Notes under the pieces: model-generated | Database searches by the model: none | Seen by the model: the letters and a program-made list of their open reading frames with translations, nothing else | What the model was told of the DNA's origin: nothing | Position numbers and translations under genes: made by a program | Source: Gigantopelta aegis | Lineage: Eukaryota > Mollusca > Gastropoda > Neomphalida > Peltospiridae | DNA length: 64,000 bases | Assembly: GCF_016097555.1 (NCBI RefSeq) | Contig: NC_054704.1 | Location: 93,174,653-93,238,652 of the forward strand | Direction of reading: 5' to 3' | In this document: piece by piece, positions 22,402-34,542 of the stretch | How the letters are laid out: every line of letters starts with the position of its first letter | Position numbering within the stretch: the stretch's first letter is position 1

Positions 22402-22648
22402 CGGGACAAGATTTAGCTCAGTCAGTAGAGTGGTCACCTGAGGTTCTAGGGTCAAAGGATCGAACCCCCTCAGTAGACCTAGTCTCTGATTGTGGTTTCA
22501 TTCATCCCAACCAGTGCCATACAGCTGGTATATCAAAGGCCATGGAAAGTGCTGTTCTGTCTATGGAAAGTGCATACAACAGCATCCTTGCTTCCAATGA
22601 AAAAAAATGTAGTGGGTGGCCTATGAAAACTATGTGTCAGAATTACGC
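22402..22648 (+). mobile_element. SINE with a third tRNA-like head
   Basis: Head TTTAGCTCAGTCAGTAGAG and GGATCGAACCCCC resembles a real tRNA A-box and B-box closely; the core CCAGTGCCATACAGCTGGTA and TATCAAAGGCCATGG follow. Confidence 0.75.
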
Positions 22649-22650
22649 AA

Positions 22651-22925
22651 CCAGCCTCAATGGCACAGTGGTTAAGCCACTGGACAGCAGGCTGGTAGGT
22701 ACAGGGTTCACAGCCCGGTATCAGCTCCAACTCAGAGCGAGTTCTTACGGGCTCAGTGGGTAGACGTAAGGCCACTACACCCTCTTCTCTCTCACTAACC
22801 ATTAACCAACTAACAACTAACCCACTGTCCTGAACAGACAGCCCAGATAACTGAGGTGTGTGCCCAGGACAGAGTGCTTGAACCTTAATTGGATATAAGC
22901 ACAAAAATAAGTTGAAATGAAATGA
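22651..22925 (+). mobile_element. SINE of the CCTCAATGGCACAGTGG type
   Basis: Head CCTCAATGGCACAGTGGTTA with GGGTTCACAGCCC, then CAGTGGGTAGACGTAAGGCC, CCCACTGTCCTGAACAGACA and a tail AATTGGATATAAGCAC...GAAATGAAATG. Other copies are at 26066, 44540 and 51790. It has no shared core with the main family. Confidence 0.75.
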
Positions 22926-23119
22926 AAGTTTGACATCATATCCGATATCCAGTGATTAATTAATCAGTGTGGTATAGAGATGTTGTTACGAAAAAAAAAA
23001 ACCAACAAATAAATAAATTGATACACCTTATCTAGAAAACGTGAGATCACACTTGTTTTTTAACAAAACATTTTCCTTTGATGGTTCAGTGGCTGGAAAG
23101 AAAAGAAATCTTTATTTAC

Positions 23120-23270
23120 TGGATAATGATATCTCAGCACATTGTCAGCTAGCGCTGCTTGATGTCTAACAAAAGGTTTTGTTACTCCTATCAAAAAGCA
23201 GCAAGGATTCTTTTATAGGCACTCTTTGATAAACAACACTGTATATTATACATGTATATTATGGCCTTTG
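23120..23270 (-). mobile_element. Eroded SINE core
   Basis: Words TCAAAAAGCAGCAAGGATTC and ATTATGGCCTTTGATGTA are the inverse core with many changes. Confidence 0.5.
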
Positions 23271-23276
23271 ATGTAG

Positions 23277-23592
23277 CAAGACATTATGTAGTCCAGTGGT
23301 AAAATGCTCGCTTGATGTGCTGTCGTTCTAGGATCGATCCCCATCAGTGGGCCCATTGAGCTATTTATCATTCTAGCCAGTGCACCATGGCTGGTATGTA
23401 TATCAAGTGCGGTGGTATGTGCTATCCTGTCTGTGGGATGGTGCATATAAAAGATTCCTTGCTGCTAATGCAAAAATATAGTTGGTTTTCTTTTTATGAC
23501 TATATGTCGGAATTACCAAATGTTTGACATCCAATAGCCAATGATAAATCAATCAATGTGCTTCAGTGGTGTCGTTAAACAAAACAAACTTT
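23277..23592 (+). mobile_element. SINE, full length
   Basis: Head TGTAGTCCAGTGGTAAAATG, GGATCGATCCCC, core CCAGTGCACCATGGCTGG, tail ATCAATGTGCTTCAGTGGTG...TCGTTAAACAAAACAAAC. Confidence 0.85.
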
Positions 23593-24219
23593 AACTTTGA
23601 TATCGCAGTAAGGCCATTATAAAGGAACTCCTAGATTGTCATCCTGGCTCATCCCCAGGATAAAGGCCTTCTACTGGTATTGTTATTACCTCCCCAATTT
23701 TAGTATTTTTATGTTATTTTCAAAACACTTTTACTTTTCTTCTTACGTCAAATCAAACTCAGATTATTTACAAAAAACATTGTTCATGGAGGATGGGATG
23801 GACTATAAATGCTGGCTTTTATTTTTGATTCTACATTGTTACTATTTGTTTTATTGACGTTACAGGGATCAAACTGGATACACTTGATTTTAGTTTTTAA
23901 ACAGGAACGCGATATTATGGGAATCCAGTTGGTATAGTTTAAAATGTGCTGGGGTGTCATTAAACAAACATTCCTTTCTTTTCTTTCCACTCAGCTTGTA
24001 AATCAAGTCAAGTGATACCTGGCAGTGACCGTGTAATTGTATGAAGATGTAAAATATGTATTTCTACTTGACTGCCTGACTGCCCGGTCCATAAAGACAT
24101 ATAGGAGCTCTCCTAGGTCACTGTACTTCCACAAAACAGGGAGTGTTGTTGCAATGGAAATGTGGTTAGCTTTCCCAGAAACAAAATGGAGAGCCATTTA
24201 TATCCGGGTAGTATATAAG

Positions 24220-24395
24220 TGTGGCTCGGTGGTAGGATGATTGCCTGAGGATAAATGAGTGTTAAAATCAATTGTCCTTGATGGCTTAATTTTCTTATTT
24301 CGCAGCCAGTTCTCCATGACTGATATTTCCATTGTATGTACTGTCCTGTCTATGGCAAAGTGTAAAACTGGTGTAAAATAAACTCTTGCTGTTTT
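24220..24395 (+). mobile_element. Eroded SINE
   Basis: GTGGCTCGGTGGTAGGATGA with a TGTACTGTCCTGTCTATGGC core remnant. 23600-24215 shows nothing else beyond a tail fragment GTGCTGGGGTGTCATTAAAC at about 23945. Confidence 0.5.
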
Positions 24396-24399
24396 TTGG

Positions 24400-25182
24400 T
24401 AGCAGTCCCAGTCAACACATATCTATAGGTTTCATCATCCCATCTGTATCTCTCACTGTTTCTTTCACTCCACACTCACTCTGTGTGTCTCCCACTGTCT
24501 CACTGTTTCTTTCTTTCACTCCTCCACACTCATTCTGTCTCTCTTTCACTCTTTCTCACTGTTTCTTTCTTTCACTCTACACTCACTGTGTTTCTCTCTC
24601 ACTCTGTCTCACTGTTTCTTTCTTTCACTCTACACCCACTCTGTGTTTATCTCTCTCTCTCTGTCTGTTTCTTTCTTTAGTTCCTTCACACTCACTGTGT
24701 GTTTCTTACTTTCTCTCTCTCACTGTTTCTTTCTTTCGTTTCTTCACACTCACTCTGTGTCTTACTTTCTCTCTCTCTTACTGTCTCACCATTTGTTTCT
24801 TTCTTTCACTCCTCCAAACTTACTGTGTTTCTCTGTAAGTCTTTTTCTCATTATCTGTGTCTCTTACCATGTTTTTCATCATTCTGTCTCTTTCTTTCAA
24901 TCTCTTTCATGTTCTCTTTTTGTCTTTCTCTCTCTTTGACTTGGTCTCTTACCCCTCTCTTTTTCTTTCTCTGTCTGTCTGTCTGTCTCCTCCCTGTGTA
25001 TATCTCTGCCTCTGTCCCTCTATCTGTCTTGTCTGTCTGTCTGTCTCTCTCTATTCCCATTCCATTCCATATGTTTTAGACACCAAACAACCATGGTTAA
25101 ACTGTAAAGAGTTGATGTTAAATATTTCTTCCCTTTCTCCCTCTCCTTTCTCTGTCTCTCTCTCTGTCTCTCTCTCTGTCTC

Positions 25183-25242
<60 letters not shown>

Positions 25243-25404
25243 ACTCACTCACTCACTCTCTCTCTCACTCACTCACTCACTCACTCTTTCTCTCTCTCTG
25301 TCTCACTCACTCACTCTCTCGCTCTGTCTCACTCACTCACTCACTCTCTCTCTGTGTCTCACTCACTCACTCTCTCTCTCTCTGTCTCTGTCTCACTCAC
25401 TCAC

Positions 25405-25440
<36 letters not shown>

Positions 25441-25598
25441 ACTCACTCACTCTCTCTCTCTGTCTCACTCACTCACTCACTCTTTCTCTCTCTGTCTCAC
25501 TCACTCTCTCTCTCTGTCTCACTCACTCACTCTCTCTCTCTGTCTCACTCACTCACTCACTCACTCACTCACTCACTCACTCTCTCTCTCTGTCTCAC

Positions 25599-25639
<41 letters not shown>

Positions 25640-25645
25640 CTCTCA

Positions 25646-25722
<77 letters not shown>

Positions 25723-25728
25723 ACTGTA
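24400..25728. repeat. CT-rich and (CTCA)n satellite-like tract
   Basis: 1.3 kb of TTTCTTTC, TCTC and ACTC repeats with shifting register. From 25140 on it is an alternation of (TC)n with TCACTCAC blocks. Long open frames in it are Ser/Leu low-complexity and not genes. Confidence 0.95.
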
Positions 25729-25877
25729 GTTTAAAAAACATTCCTTTCCTTTTTTCCTGGAAGTACTTGGTATACAGTAATGTAGTGTGATCACTGTGCA
25801 GTTGTACACGTGTGATTAATTTATTGGTCAGTTCGGCTGGGTGGGCCATTTGTTGAAAGATGAACACACTCCCACTC

Positions 25878-26062
25878 AAATAGGATGTGGCTTAGTGCCA
25901 AATTGTCTTCCTGAGGTGTGCCTGATAACAGGATCAATCCCTCTCAGTGGATCAACATACTGGGTTATTTTCAAATCAAACCGATTAGTACATCAAAGTC
26001 TTTTATATGAGCTAATCCTGTTTGCATGCAAGTGCATATAAAAACACTTGGCTGATAATCAA
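25878..26062 (+). mobile_element. Eroded SINE
   Basis: ATGTGGCTTAGTGCC, ACAGGATCAATCCCTCTCAG and GTGCATATAAAAACACTTGG preserve the order head, B-box, core. Confidence 0.55.
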
Positions 26063-26065
26063 AGG

Positions 26066-26369
26066 GCCACTGGCATCGAGGGTGTAGTGGTTAAGCCATT
26101 GGATGTAAGGTTGGTAGATGCTGGGTTCATGTCCCAGTACCAGCTCCTGCCCAGTGTGAGTTTAACGACTCAATGGGTAGGTTTAAGGCCACTACATCGA
26201 CTTCTCTCTCACTAACAGTCACTAACAACTATCTACTAATCACCAACCCACTGTCCTGGACAGCTGTGTACCCAGGACAGAATGCTTGAACCTTAAGCAT
26301 GAAAATAACTATGAATGAATGAATGAATGAATGAATGAATGAATGAATGAATGAATGAATGAATGAATG
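26066..26369 (+). mobile_element. SINE of the CCTCAATGG-type ending in (AATG)n
   Basis: Head CACTGGCATCGAGGGTGTAG, GGTAGGTTTAAGGCCACTAC, CACTGTCCTGGACAGC, and a 3' end that runs into 55 bp of AATG repeats (26312-26369). Confidence 0.75.
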
Positions 26370-26397
26370 AGATGGTTGATGTAGTGGTTAAGCTAAC

Positions 26398-26670
26398 AGA
26401 GAAGCAGGATCTAGCTCGGTTGGTAGAGCACCCACCTGAGGTGTTGGGTCATAGGATCGAATCTCCTTGGTGGACCAATTCTCTGATTGGATTTTTCCCC
26501 CATTCCAATCAGTGTCCGACAAATAGTATATCATAGGTCATGCTATGTGCTGTCCTGTCTGTGGGAAAGTGCACGTAAAAGATTCCTTGTTGCTAATGAA
26601 CATATTTAGCAGATTTCCACAAAGACTATATGTTAGAACTACCCAATGTTAGACTGACATAACATACATA
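26398..26670 (+). mobile_element. SINE with tRNA-like head TAGCTCGGTTGGTAGAGC
   Basis: The head is almost a tRNA D-arm (GCTCGGTTGGTAGAGC) followed by ATAGGATCGAATCTCC, then the shared core TGTGCTGTCCTGTCTGTGGG and a degraded tail. 26690-28010 has only AT-rich DNA with no recognised content. Confidence 0.75.
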
Positions 26671-28018
26671 TTGTGATATGATTTTAGTTTTTCCATTTAA
26701 ACTGTTTTTATACTCCTGGTTTAAAATGCCGCACTTTTATGTTTTATGTTTAGTTTTTTCATGAAAATATCAACATTTGATGGACAAAATAATGTTGAGA
26801 AATTTACCAAGTGGTATTAAAGAGAGACTTGATGCATAATAATAAGGTTTCAGGAGGAACAGGCTCCATTTATATTATTGATTTATCTGACACAATTTTC
26901 TTAGTGTACCAATATGTCTGAAGTTAAACCACTGTTTTAAATTCAGGATATTTGGTCAAACAGTATACATGTATATACTAGTATTCAGTCACACTAATTT
27001 TTCATTCTTAGACATCTCCATTACACAATTTTCCATTAGAGTTTTAACTTATACACACCTGGAAATGAATTAAGCACCATCTGAATTGTAATGCAGTCAA
27101 AAAGGCTCCTACAAGTAATTGCCTGTGCCACTGGCATTTAAACATGATATTGTGATATCGAGAGCTTTTACATATTCTCTTTTTTTAATAGTTTATTAAC
27201 CCCAGAAACATATATGGTAGTGTCAGGGTTTGTGGGCCCTGATATCACTACCTTACAGTCGTGCTAATATAAACAAAACATGAATACATATGGTACATTT
27301 TATGTTTTTTATGTTTTTTTATCTTTAATCCTCTTCGTGTGTGATCACACATAAGGCCGAATATGGTACATTACAACAATATATTTAAACATGGATACAT
27401 AAAGTAATTATGTAATATATGGGGTTAACAGTGAACTTAGAATAAATAGAGAAAAAAGGTTTAGAGAGAAAAAAGAACGAAGAAAGGAAAAATAATGAAT
27501 GTTAAGATAACATTTTGAAATATAAAATATTAAATTTTGTATTGTAATAAATACCTCTAGAACAATATATTGCTATGTCTTGTTTCCAGGAATATTAACC
27601 AAGGTGCCCAATATTTTTTATATTTTTTAAACTGACACTACACACGTTGACTGGCTATCACAGTTGGCTTACCACACAAAGTAAGCACAAACAAAACAGA
27701 TTAACTGGTGATTTATTTCAGCTTTTTTGCCAAATTTTGATAGACTTGTGACATTAATTTAGCATTAAATAAATCTTAGTTATTTTCATGTGCAATTAAC
27801 CAATATTTAGTCTGTAGTCTGTGCAATTAACCGGATGTTTTGTAGTGTTAAAAGGGCAAATGGTTCCATGTTGGGTGAAAATAGTCAATTAACCGAAATA
27901 TGCTATAAACCGATATGCCAATAAGTGGAGTTGACTGTATATATTTTTCAATTTGTATTCTATCTTTTATAATGTTTGAAAGAACATAATATGTCAGGTT
28001 TCTGTTTCTGCATTTTAC

Positions 28019-30235
28019 TTCACACTAACCCGAAAACTAACCTTAGCCCTAAAACTAAATGTAACCCTAACCCTAACCCTAATCCTAACCCTAAAACTAA
28101 CCCTAACCCTAAACCTAACCCCAAAACTAACCCTAAAAATAACCATAACCCAAACCCCAAAACTAATGCTAACCCTAACCCTAACCCCAAAACTAATCCT
28201 AACCCTAAAACTAATCCTAACCCTAACCCCAAAACTAACCCTAACCCCAAAACTAACCCTAACCCCAAAACTAATGCTAACCCTAACCCTAACCCTAACC
28301 CCAAAACTAATCCTAACCCTAAAACTAATCCTAACCCTAACCCCAAAACTAACCCTAACCCAAAACTAATGCTAACCCATACCCTAACCCTAACCCTAAA
28401 CCTAACCCTAACCCCAAAACTAATCCTAACCCTAAAACTAATCCTAACCCTAACCCCAAAACTAACCCTAACCCCAAAACTAACCCTAACCCTAATCCTA
28501 ACCCTAACCCCAAAACTAACCCTAAGCCTAAAACTAACCCTAACCCTAACCCTAACCCCAAAACTAACCCTAACCCCAAAACTAACCCTAACCCCAAAAC
28601 TAACCCTAACCCTAACCCCAAAACTAATGCTACCCCTACCCCTACTCCTACCCCTACCCCAACCCCAACCCCAACCCTAACCCTAACCCCAAAACTAATC
28701 CTAACCCTAAAACTAATCCTAACTCTAACCCCAAAACTAACCCTAACCCCAAAACTAACCCTAACCCAAAACTAATGCTAACCCTAACCCTAACCCTAAC
28801 CCTAACCCTTACTTGCAAAGTATGAAAATATTTCTAACTGTTACCCCCAACTCCCATTATATTGATACATGTATAAAGAGGGAACCTCACACTAACCCCA
28901 AAACTAACCTTAGCCCTAAAACTAAATGTAACCCTAACCCTAATCCTAACCCTAAAACTAACCCTAACCCTAACCCCCAAACTAACCCTAAAACTAACCA
29001 TAACCCAAACCCCAAAACTAATGCTAACCCTAACCCCAAAACTAATCCTAACCCTAAAACTAATCCTAACCCTAACCCCAAAACTAACCCTAACCCAAAA
29101 CTAACCCTAACCCCAAAACTAATGCTAACCCTAACCCTTACCCTACCCTAACCCTAACCCTAACCCTAACCTTAACCCCAAAACTAATCCTAACCCTAAA
29201 ACTAATCCTAACCCTAACCCCAAAACTAACCCTAACCCCAAAACTAACCCTAACCCAAAACTAATGCTAACCCTAACCCTAACCGTAACCCCAAAACTAA
29301 TCCTAACCCTAAAACTAATCCTAACCCTAACCCCAAAACTAACCCTAACCCCAAAACTAACCCTAACCATAATCCTAACCCTAACCCCAAAACTAACCTA
29401 AGCCTAAACTAACCCTAACCCTAATCCTAACCCTAACCCCAAAACTAACCCTAACCCCAAAACTAACCTTAACCCCAAAACTAACCCTAACCCTAACCCC
29501 AAAACTAATGCTACCCCTACCCCTACCCCAACCCCAACCCAACCCCAACCCCAACCCCAACCCTAACCCCAAAACTAATCCTAACCCTAAAACTAATCCT
29601 AACTCTAACCCCAAAACTAACCCTAACCCCAAAACTAACCCTAACCCAAAACTAATGCTAACCCTAACAATAACCCTAACCCTACCCCTACCCTAACCCT
29701 AACCCTAACCCCAAAACTAATCCTAACCCTAAAACTAATCCTAACCCTAACCCCAAAACTAACCCTAAGCCTAAAACTAACCCTAACCCCAAAACTAACC
29801 CTAACCCCAAAACTAATCCTAACCCTAACCCCAAAACTAACCCTAACATCAAAACTAACCCTAACCCCAAAACTAATCCTAACCCTAAAACTAATCCTAA
29901 CCCTAACCCCAAAACTAATCTTAACCCTAAAACTAATCCTAACCCTAACCCCAAAACTAACCCTAACATCAAAACTAACCCTAACCCCAAAACTAATCCT
30001 AACCCTAAAACTAATCCTAACCGTAACCCCAAAACTAATCTTAACCCTAAAACTAACCCTAACCCTAAAACTAATCCTAACCCTAACACTAACCGTAACC
30101 CTAAAACTAATCCTAACCCTAACCCTAAAATTAACCCTAACCCTAAAACTAACCCTAACCCTAAAACTAACCCTAACCCTAAAACTAACCCTAACCCAAA
30201 AACTAACCCTAAATCTAACTCTAACCCTAACAATA
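28019..30235. repeat. Degenerate interstitial telomere-like array
   Basis: 2.2 kb built from CCCTAA (telomeric hexamer, C-strand on plus) mixed with AACCCCAAAACTAA and CCCTAAAACTAA variants. A non-repeat island lies at 28812-28884. Segments at 28019 and 28887 begin alike (ACTAACCTTAGCCCTAAAAC), and CTACCCCTACCCC markers recur at 28633 and 29512, giving a higher-order period near 870-880 bp. Confidence 0.95.
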
Positions 30236-31130
30236 ATGGTTGGATATTTTACCCCAAGGATACCCCACATGGTCAAAACTGGGTGGTGCTAAATTAATTT
30301 CCAGGTGTATATTGACTGCATTAATCCATGCTGCTCTGTTTAATTAACATCAGTGATAAACAATTGTATTTACGTAGAGTAAGAATGTGACCTGGGTTCG
30401 TGTAACAATGATGTTACTGTCACATGGTTTACAACATTGACCAACAAAACAACCAATAAATTAAATCAGTGCATTTCCTATTGTTTCACTGGTGATTGAA
30501 CATTTTAACTTCGCAGGTTTCCTGTCACCTACAATGTGTTAGTACTGTTTTACTGTTTATAATATTTATCATAAATGAAATATACACCCAATATACAGTG
30601 AAACCCTTCTAAGCCAGACACCCACAGGGCTAAGAAAAAAGTCTGGTTATAAAGGGTGTCTGCTTTAGAGAGGTTATGTTTTGTACTGATATTTAAAAAT
30701 TGATTGTAAAACAAAAACAACAATCTGGTTTTGAGAATATTGTTTTACAGTGTCCAATTTTGAGTGGTTCCACTGTATACACATAAGTTATATACCTATG
30801 TGAATTGATGAAATGGAATATCAGTTGACAAGCCTTATATAAAATTGTTTACACATTTTCTAATACAAAGCAGACAATAGGTGGTAATGATAATTTAGCA
30901 CAGCTGGTGATTTTGTTCTGTCTGCTGACCACTGTGTATATCAATGATACAGCGAAGCCTATTATTTTAAATTGGCAGCCTCATTTAAGCAGAACTCTAA
31001 ATGATAACATTACTATAAAATCCCAAATTATTCAGTGTAATATTATGCAGCCACCATGTTATGTGATTTAAGAGGCCATCTTACTGTGCTTCGAGTTATA
31101 TTTTATATGGTTCTTGTAAGATGATTGTTG
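30236..31130. other. Unique AT-rich DNA with one MITE-like element
   Basis: An element at 30595-30778 is bounded by ACAGTGAAACC and GGTTCCACTGT (inverse apart from one base) and flanked by TA, typical of Tc1/mariner-type MITEs. No exon is seen. Confidence 0.5.
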
Positions 31131-31284
31131 TTGGGGGGGGGGGGGTTGGGGTGTGATTTTTGTGGTGGTGTTTTTTTTTTTGGGGGGGGGGGGGTGTCCT
31201 GCTGAGTAAAAGATGATGGCCGGCTATAAATTTTATTCTCTTAAAAATAAAAAGATTAGTGGGTTATCTCATATACTCATTAAT

Positions 31285-31390
31285 CCACTATACTGAACAG
31301 ACAGTCCAGACTGTTGAGATGTGTGCCCATGACAGTGAACTTGAACTTTAAAGTGGATACAAACATGAAAATCAAGTTAAAATGAGATAT
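31285..31390 (+). mobile_element. SINE 3' fragment
   Basis: CCACTATACTGAACAGACAG, TGTGTGCCCATGACAGTG and TGGATACAAACATG match the 3' half of the CCTCAATGG-type family. G-runs lie on either side (31135-31146, 31180-31193). Confidence 0.55.
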
Positions 31391-31407
31391 TAGAAATTCA
31401 CTTTTCA

Positions 31408-31593
31408 GGGCCGTACCCTGATCAAAATCCTAGGAGGGGGGGGGGGGGGGGAAAGACTTTTTATAAACAAGTGAAACACTATAAAATTAAACCCTGAGAT
31501 GTGTATGCTATTTTCTGGAGTAAAAAACAAAAGTGAGATTCTCAGGGAGGCAACTGCCCCTCCTGCTCCCCCCCCCCCGAGGGTATGGCCCTG
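31408..31593. mobile_element. Short inverted-repeat element
   Basis: Bounded by CAGGGCCGTACCCT and AGGGTATGGCCCTG, inverse with one mismatch, with G-run and C-run near each end. 31600-32160 shows no recognised feature. Confidence 0.6.
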
Positions 31594-32169
31594 ATTTTTG
31601 TATCCACTTAAGTTATACACATATAACTGCATAACGGAGATTTGATATGGTAAGAGTAGCAGCTTTTGTTTATTTTTACACGTTCTATTCAGTATTCTCT
31701 GTGTACTTTTATAATTAGGCATGTTTACACATACTAGACAACAAAAAGCCATTTTACTGTTTATAAGACCAACAAATATCTTTTCTTGTCCAGCAAACAG
31801 AACGAGCACTCGCAGCTACAATTAGACTTCAGACGTATATATGCAGCAGCAACAGCACTCGTTTTACTCTTTTAAAACAATTAAACACTGACGGTTAGAG
31901 CTTTTCGTCCAATGTTTCTTTAGAAATCGCACAGAATCTTTTGAAGTTGAACATTCAATGCCAGAATTCAATGACAGACTGGGTCTTTGTTTTCCCAGCC
32001 AATGTAAATTTATTATGTGTAGACAAACATTCTGGGCAGGAGGAGTTGCAGAAGGGCACGGAGTGCAGAGTCCAGCAGTCTGGCTGTACTTGTATCTAAA
32101 GTACAATCAATGCACTCGTCTCAACAGCACCATCACTGTTGGATAGATAAAGTTAAAGATTGTTTTGTT

Positions 32170-32196
32170 GGGGGGGGGGGGGGGGGGGGGGGGGGT
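32170..32196. repeat. Poly-G run
   Basis: About 26 consecutive G, one of the longest of some ten G or C runs in the window. Confidence 0.9.
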
Positions 32197-32337
32197 GTTT
32201 GGAGGTTGCTTTTTTTTTTCTTTTTTTGGTTTGTTTTTGTTTTGCTAATCAAGATGCAAAGTGGTTGTTTGTGTATAAATAAAATTTAAAAAAACTTGTA
32301 GGTATGTTGTTGATTCAGTCAGTCATTATATTCTAAA

Positions 32338-32550
32338 GGCGGGATCGATCCCCATTGGTGGGCCTATTGGGCTATTTCTCGTTCTAGCCAGTGCACCACA
32401 ACTAGCCGTGGTATGTACTATCCTATCAGTGGGGTGGTGCATATAAAAGATCCCTTGCCACTAATGGGAAAATGTAGCAGGTTTCCTCTCTATGACTGTG
32501 TCAAAATGGCCATATGTTTAACATCCAATAGCCGATGATTAATTAATCAA
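32338..32550 (+). mobile_element. SINE, 5' truncated
   Basis: Starts at the B-box-like GGGATCGATCCCCATTGG, core ATATAAAAGATCCCTTGCC, and ends GTTTAACATCCAATAGCCGA. A poly-C run follows at 32586-32605. Confidence 0.8.
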
Positions 32551-33000
32551 TACCACTGATATATGACCTCCTTCCTCCCTCCTCCCCCCCCCCCCCCCCC
32601 CCCCCTCGGTAGGATGGATCTTCAAATAGGGGTTTTGTGATTTTACCAAGCATTTTTTTGTTTTGATGATGACCTTTCTACATAGGTCATCTTTATGCAT
32701 GTAGAACTGTGGATCCTGTCCTAGGCCTGGCAACTGGAACTGGAAGTCAGACCTAGGGTAGGCATGCCTGAACCTTCAGTGGATATGGACATGTCAAAGA
32801 GTCCTGTCCTGGATTATGGGTTATTTTGTATTTCGGTGCAGTTTGATGGAGGAGGGTGCACACTTTAGACCTTAAAAAGGGACAAATGTACATGATTCTA
32901 ATAATTTTAGGGGGTTCATACAACACCTCCCCCCAAACCAGACCCCACCCATGAGCACAGAGATTAAACTATATAGATTAAAACTGAGTGGGAGGAGGAG

Positions 33001-33247
33001 GGCAAGATCTAGCTCAGTTGTTAGAACACTATCCTGGGGGGCTTTGATTGCAGGATCGAACCCCACGACTGGTATATCAAAGTCCATGGTATGTGCTGTC
33101 CTGTCTGTGAGAAAGTGCATATAATAGATCCCTTGCTGTTAATGGACAAATGTAGTGGGTGTCCTGTAAGAATGATCAAATGTTTGACATCCGAAAGCCA
33201 GTGATTAATAAATCAATGTGCTCTAGTGGTGTCGTTAAACAAAACCA
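33001..33247 (+). mobile_element. SINE
   Basis: Head ATCTAGCTCAGTTGTTAGAA, GGATCGAACCCC, core TATATCAAAGTCCATGG, tail CTCTAGTGGTGTCGTTAAAC. The 32605-33000 stretch shows nothing recognisable. Confidence 0.75.
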
Positions 33248-33417
33248 AGTTTAACTTTTGCACATCTCAGAACTAAATGAGAGCAACTGTCTTGGAGAGA
33301 TGGAATGTAACTCTATAGTAGAATGCTTTCCTGGTTATAGGATGGGTGTGGAGGGGGGTGGAGGGGGGTGTAGGAGTCACAGCAAGTGCTCCCCAAATTT
33401 TGTGTAATAACAATAAA

Positions 33418-33509
33418 CACACACACACACACACACACGCACACACACACACACGCATGCACACACACACACACACACATACACACACACACAGACACAC
33501 ACACACACA
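33418..33509. repeat. (AC)n microsatellite
   Basis: Ninety bases of AC dinucleotides with GC and AT interruptions. 33540-33940 is AT-rich with nothing recognised. Confidence 0.95.
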
Positions 33510-33944
33510 AAATCTGCCAAAACAGAGATTATGTGTCAAAACCAGAATGGGATAATAGCTGATTAAAAATCAAATATTAATTCAGTTTTTTATTAACTTA
33601 AAACTTTTACAAGTCATCATTTTCATAATTATAAAAAAATATACTCATAGATAATTAATAAAAGCAAATAATTGGGTATGGTAACATTTTATTTTTCCCC
33701 AGTTCAATCCTTTGAATTATATGCATATTAACAAATGTGTTTTATTCAGTGCTATTAGGTAATTCTGTCTTGGTAATTATTTTTATGAAAATGATCACGA
33801 TGTAACAATATTAACTTCAATAGCACTATCAAAAAGCATGGGAGAAGGTACATTAAATGAACAGTTTTGTAAATGAAATAATGTGATTTTTAAAGTTTTA
33901 AGAATGGGTTGTGATCAAAATTATTTACATATTCATAACTATAA

Positions 33945-34199
33945 CCCCATCAGTGGACCCATTGGACTATTTCTCATTCTAGCCAGTGTTCCACAACTGG
34001 TGTAACAAAGGCTGTGGTATGTACTATCTTGTCTGTAGGATGGTGCATATAAAAGATCCCTCGTTGCTAATTGAAAAGAATAGCCCATGAGGTGGTGACA
34101 GCAGGTTTCCTCTCTCAATATCTGTGTGGTCCTTAACCATATGTCTGACCGTAAATAAAATGTGTTGAGTGCGTTGTTAAATAAAACATTTCCTTCCTT
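33945..34199 (+). mobile_element. SINE, 5' truncated
   Basis: CCCATCAGTGGACCCATTGG, core CCAGTGTTCCACAACTGG, tail GTGTTGAGTGCGTTGTTAAA and TTCC repeats. Confidence 0.8.
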
Positions 34200-34542
34200 C
34201 ATAACATATAAAAATGTGTTCTGTCTGAAAGGACCCAGGGCTCATGCTTATAAAACAGTTTGTTTAGGCCGACTTCTAAAAGTAAACTTGACACATTTTG
34301 AACATTTTCATTTGAAATATTACCTCAGCGATCATATCTGGTTTTTCAAAGATGTTATTACACTTAGTCCTGCCTATGACACAATGTTCATATAAATAGT
34401 TTATATAAGGTACAGAGTTACCTGTAATTAGAGACTGGGCTGAAACAGCTTCGTCATCTCTCTCACTAACCACCCACGGTGTGAGCCCATGATAGCTGGA
34501 TTGAAATTTAATTAGAAATAAGACCTTTTCAAGAAGAAGAAA

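Noticed and set aside
22402..22470. Possible tRNA gene (TAGCTCAGTCAGTAGAG ... GGATCGAACCCC)
   Set aside because: No matching acceptor stem or anticodon arm, and it is continuous with a SINE core; it is a SINE head. The same holds at 4702, 17481, 23277, 26398 and 43087.
21942..22763. His-Pro-Ser and Asp-Gly-Trp open frames
   Set aside because: Translations of (ATCC)n/(GTCC)n; the C-terminal part of one runs into a SINE.
24386..25734. Long Ser/Leu open frames on the plus strand and Arg/Glu frames on the minus strand
   Set aside because: Translation of CT/GA simple repeats.
27976..30276. Long Asn-Pro-Lys and Val-Arg-Gly open frames
   Set aside because: Translations of the telomere-like hexamers, which lack stop codons in several frames.
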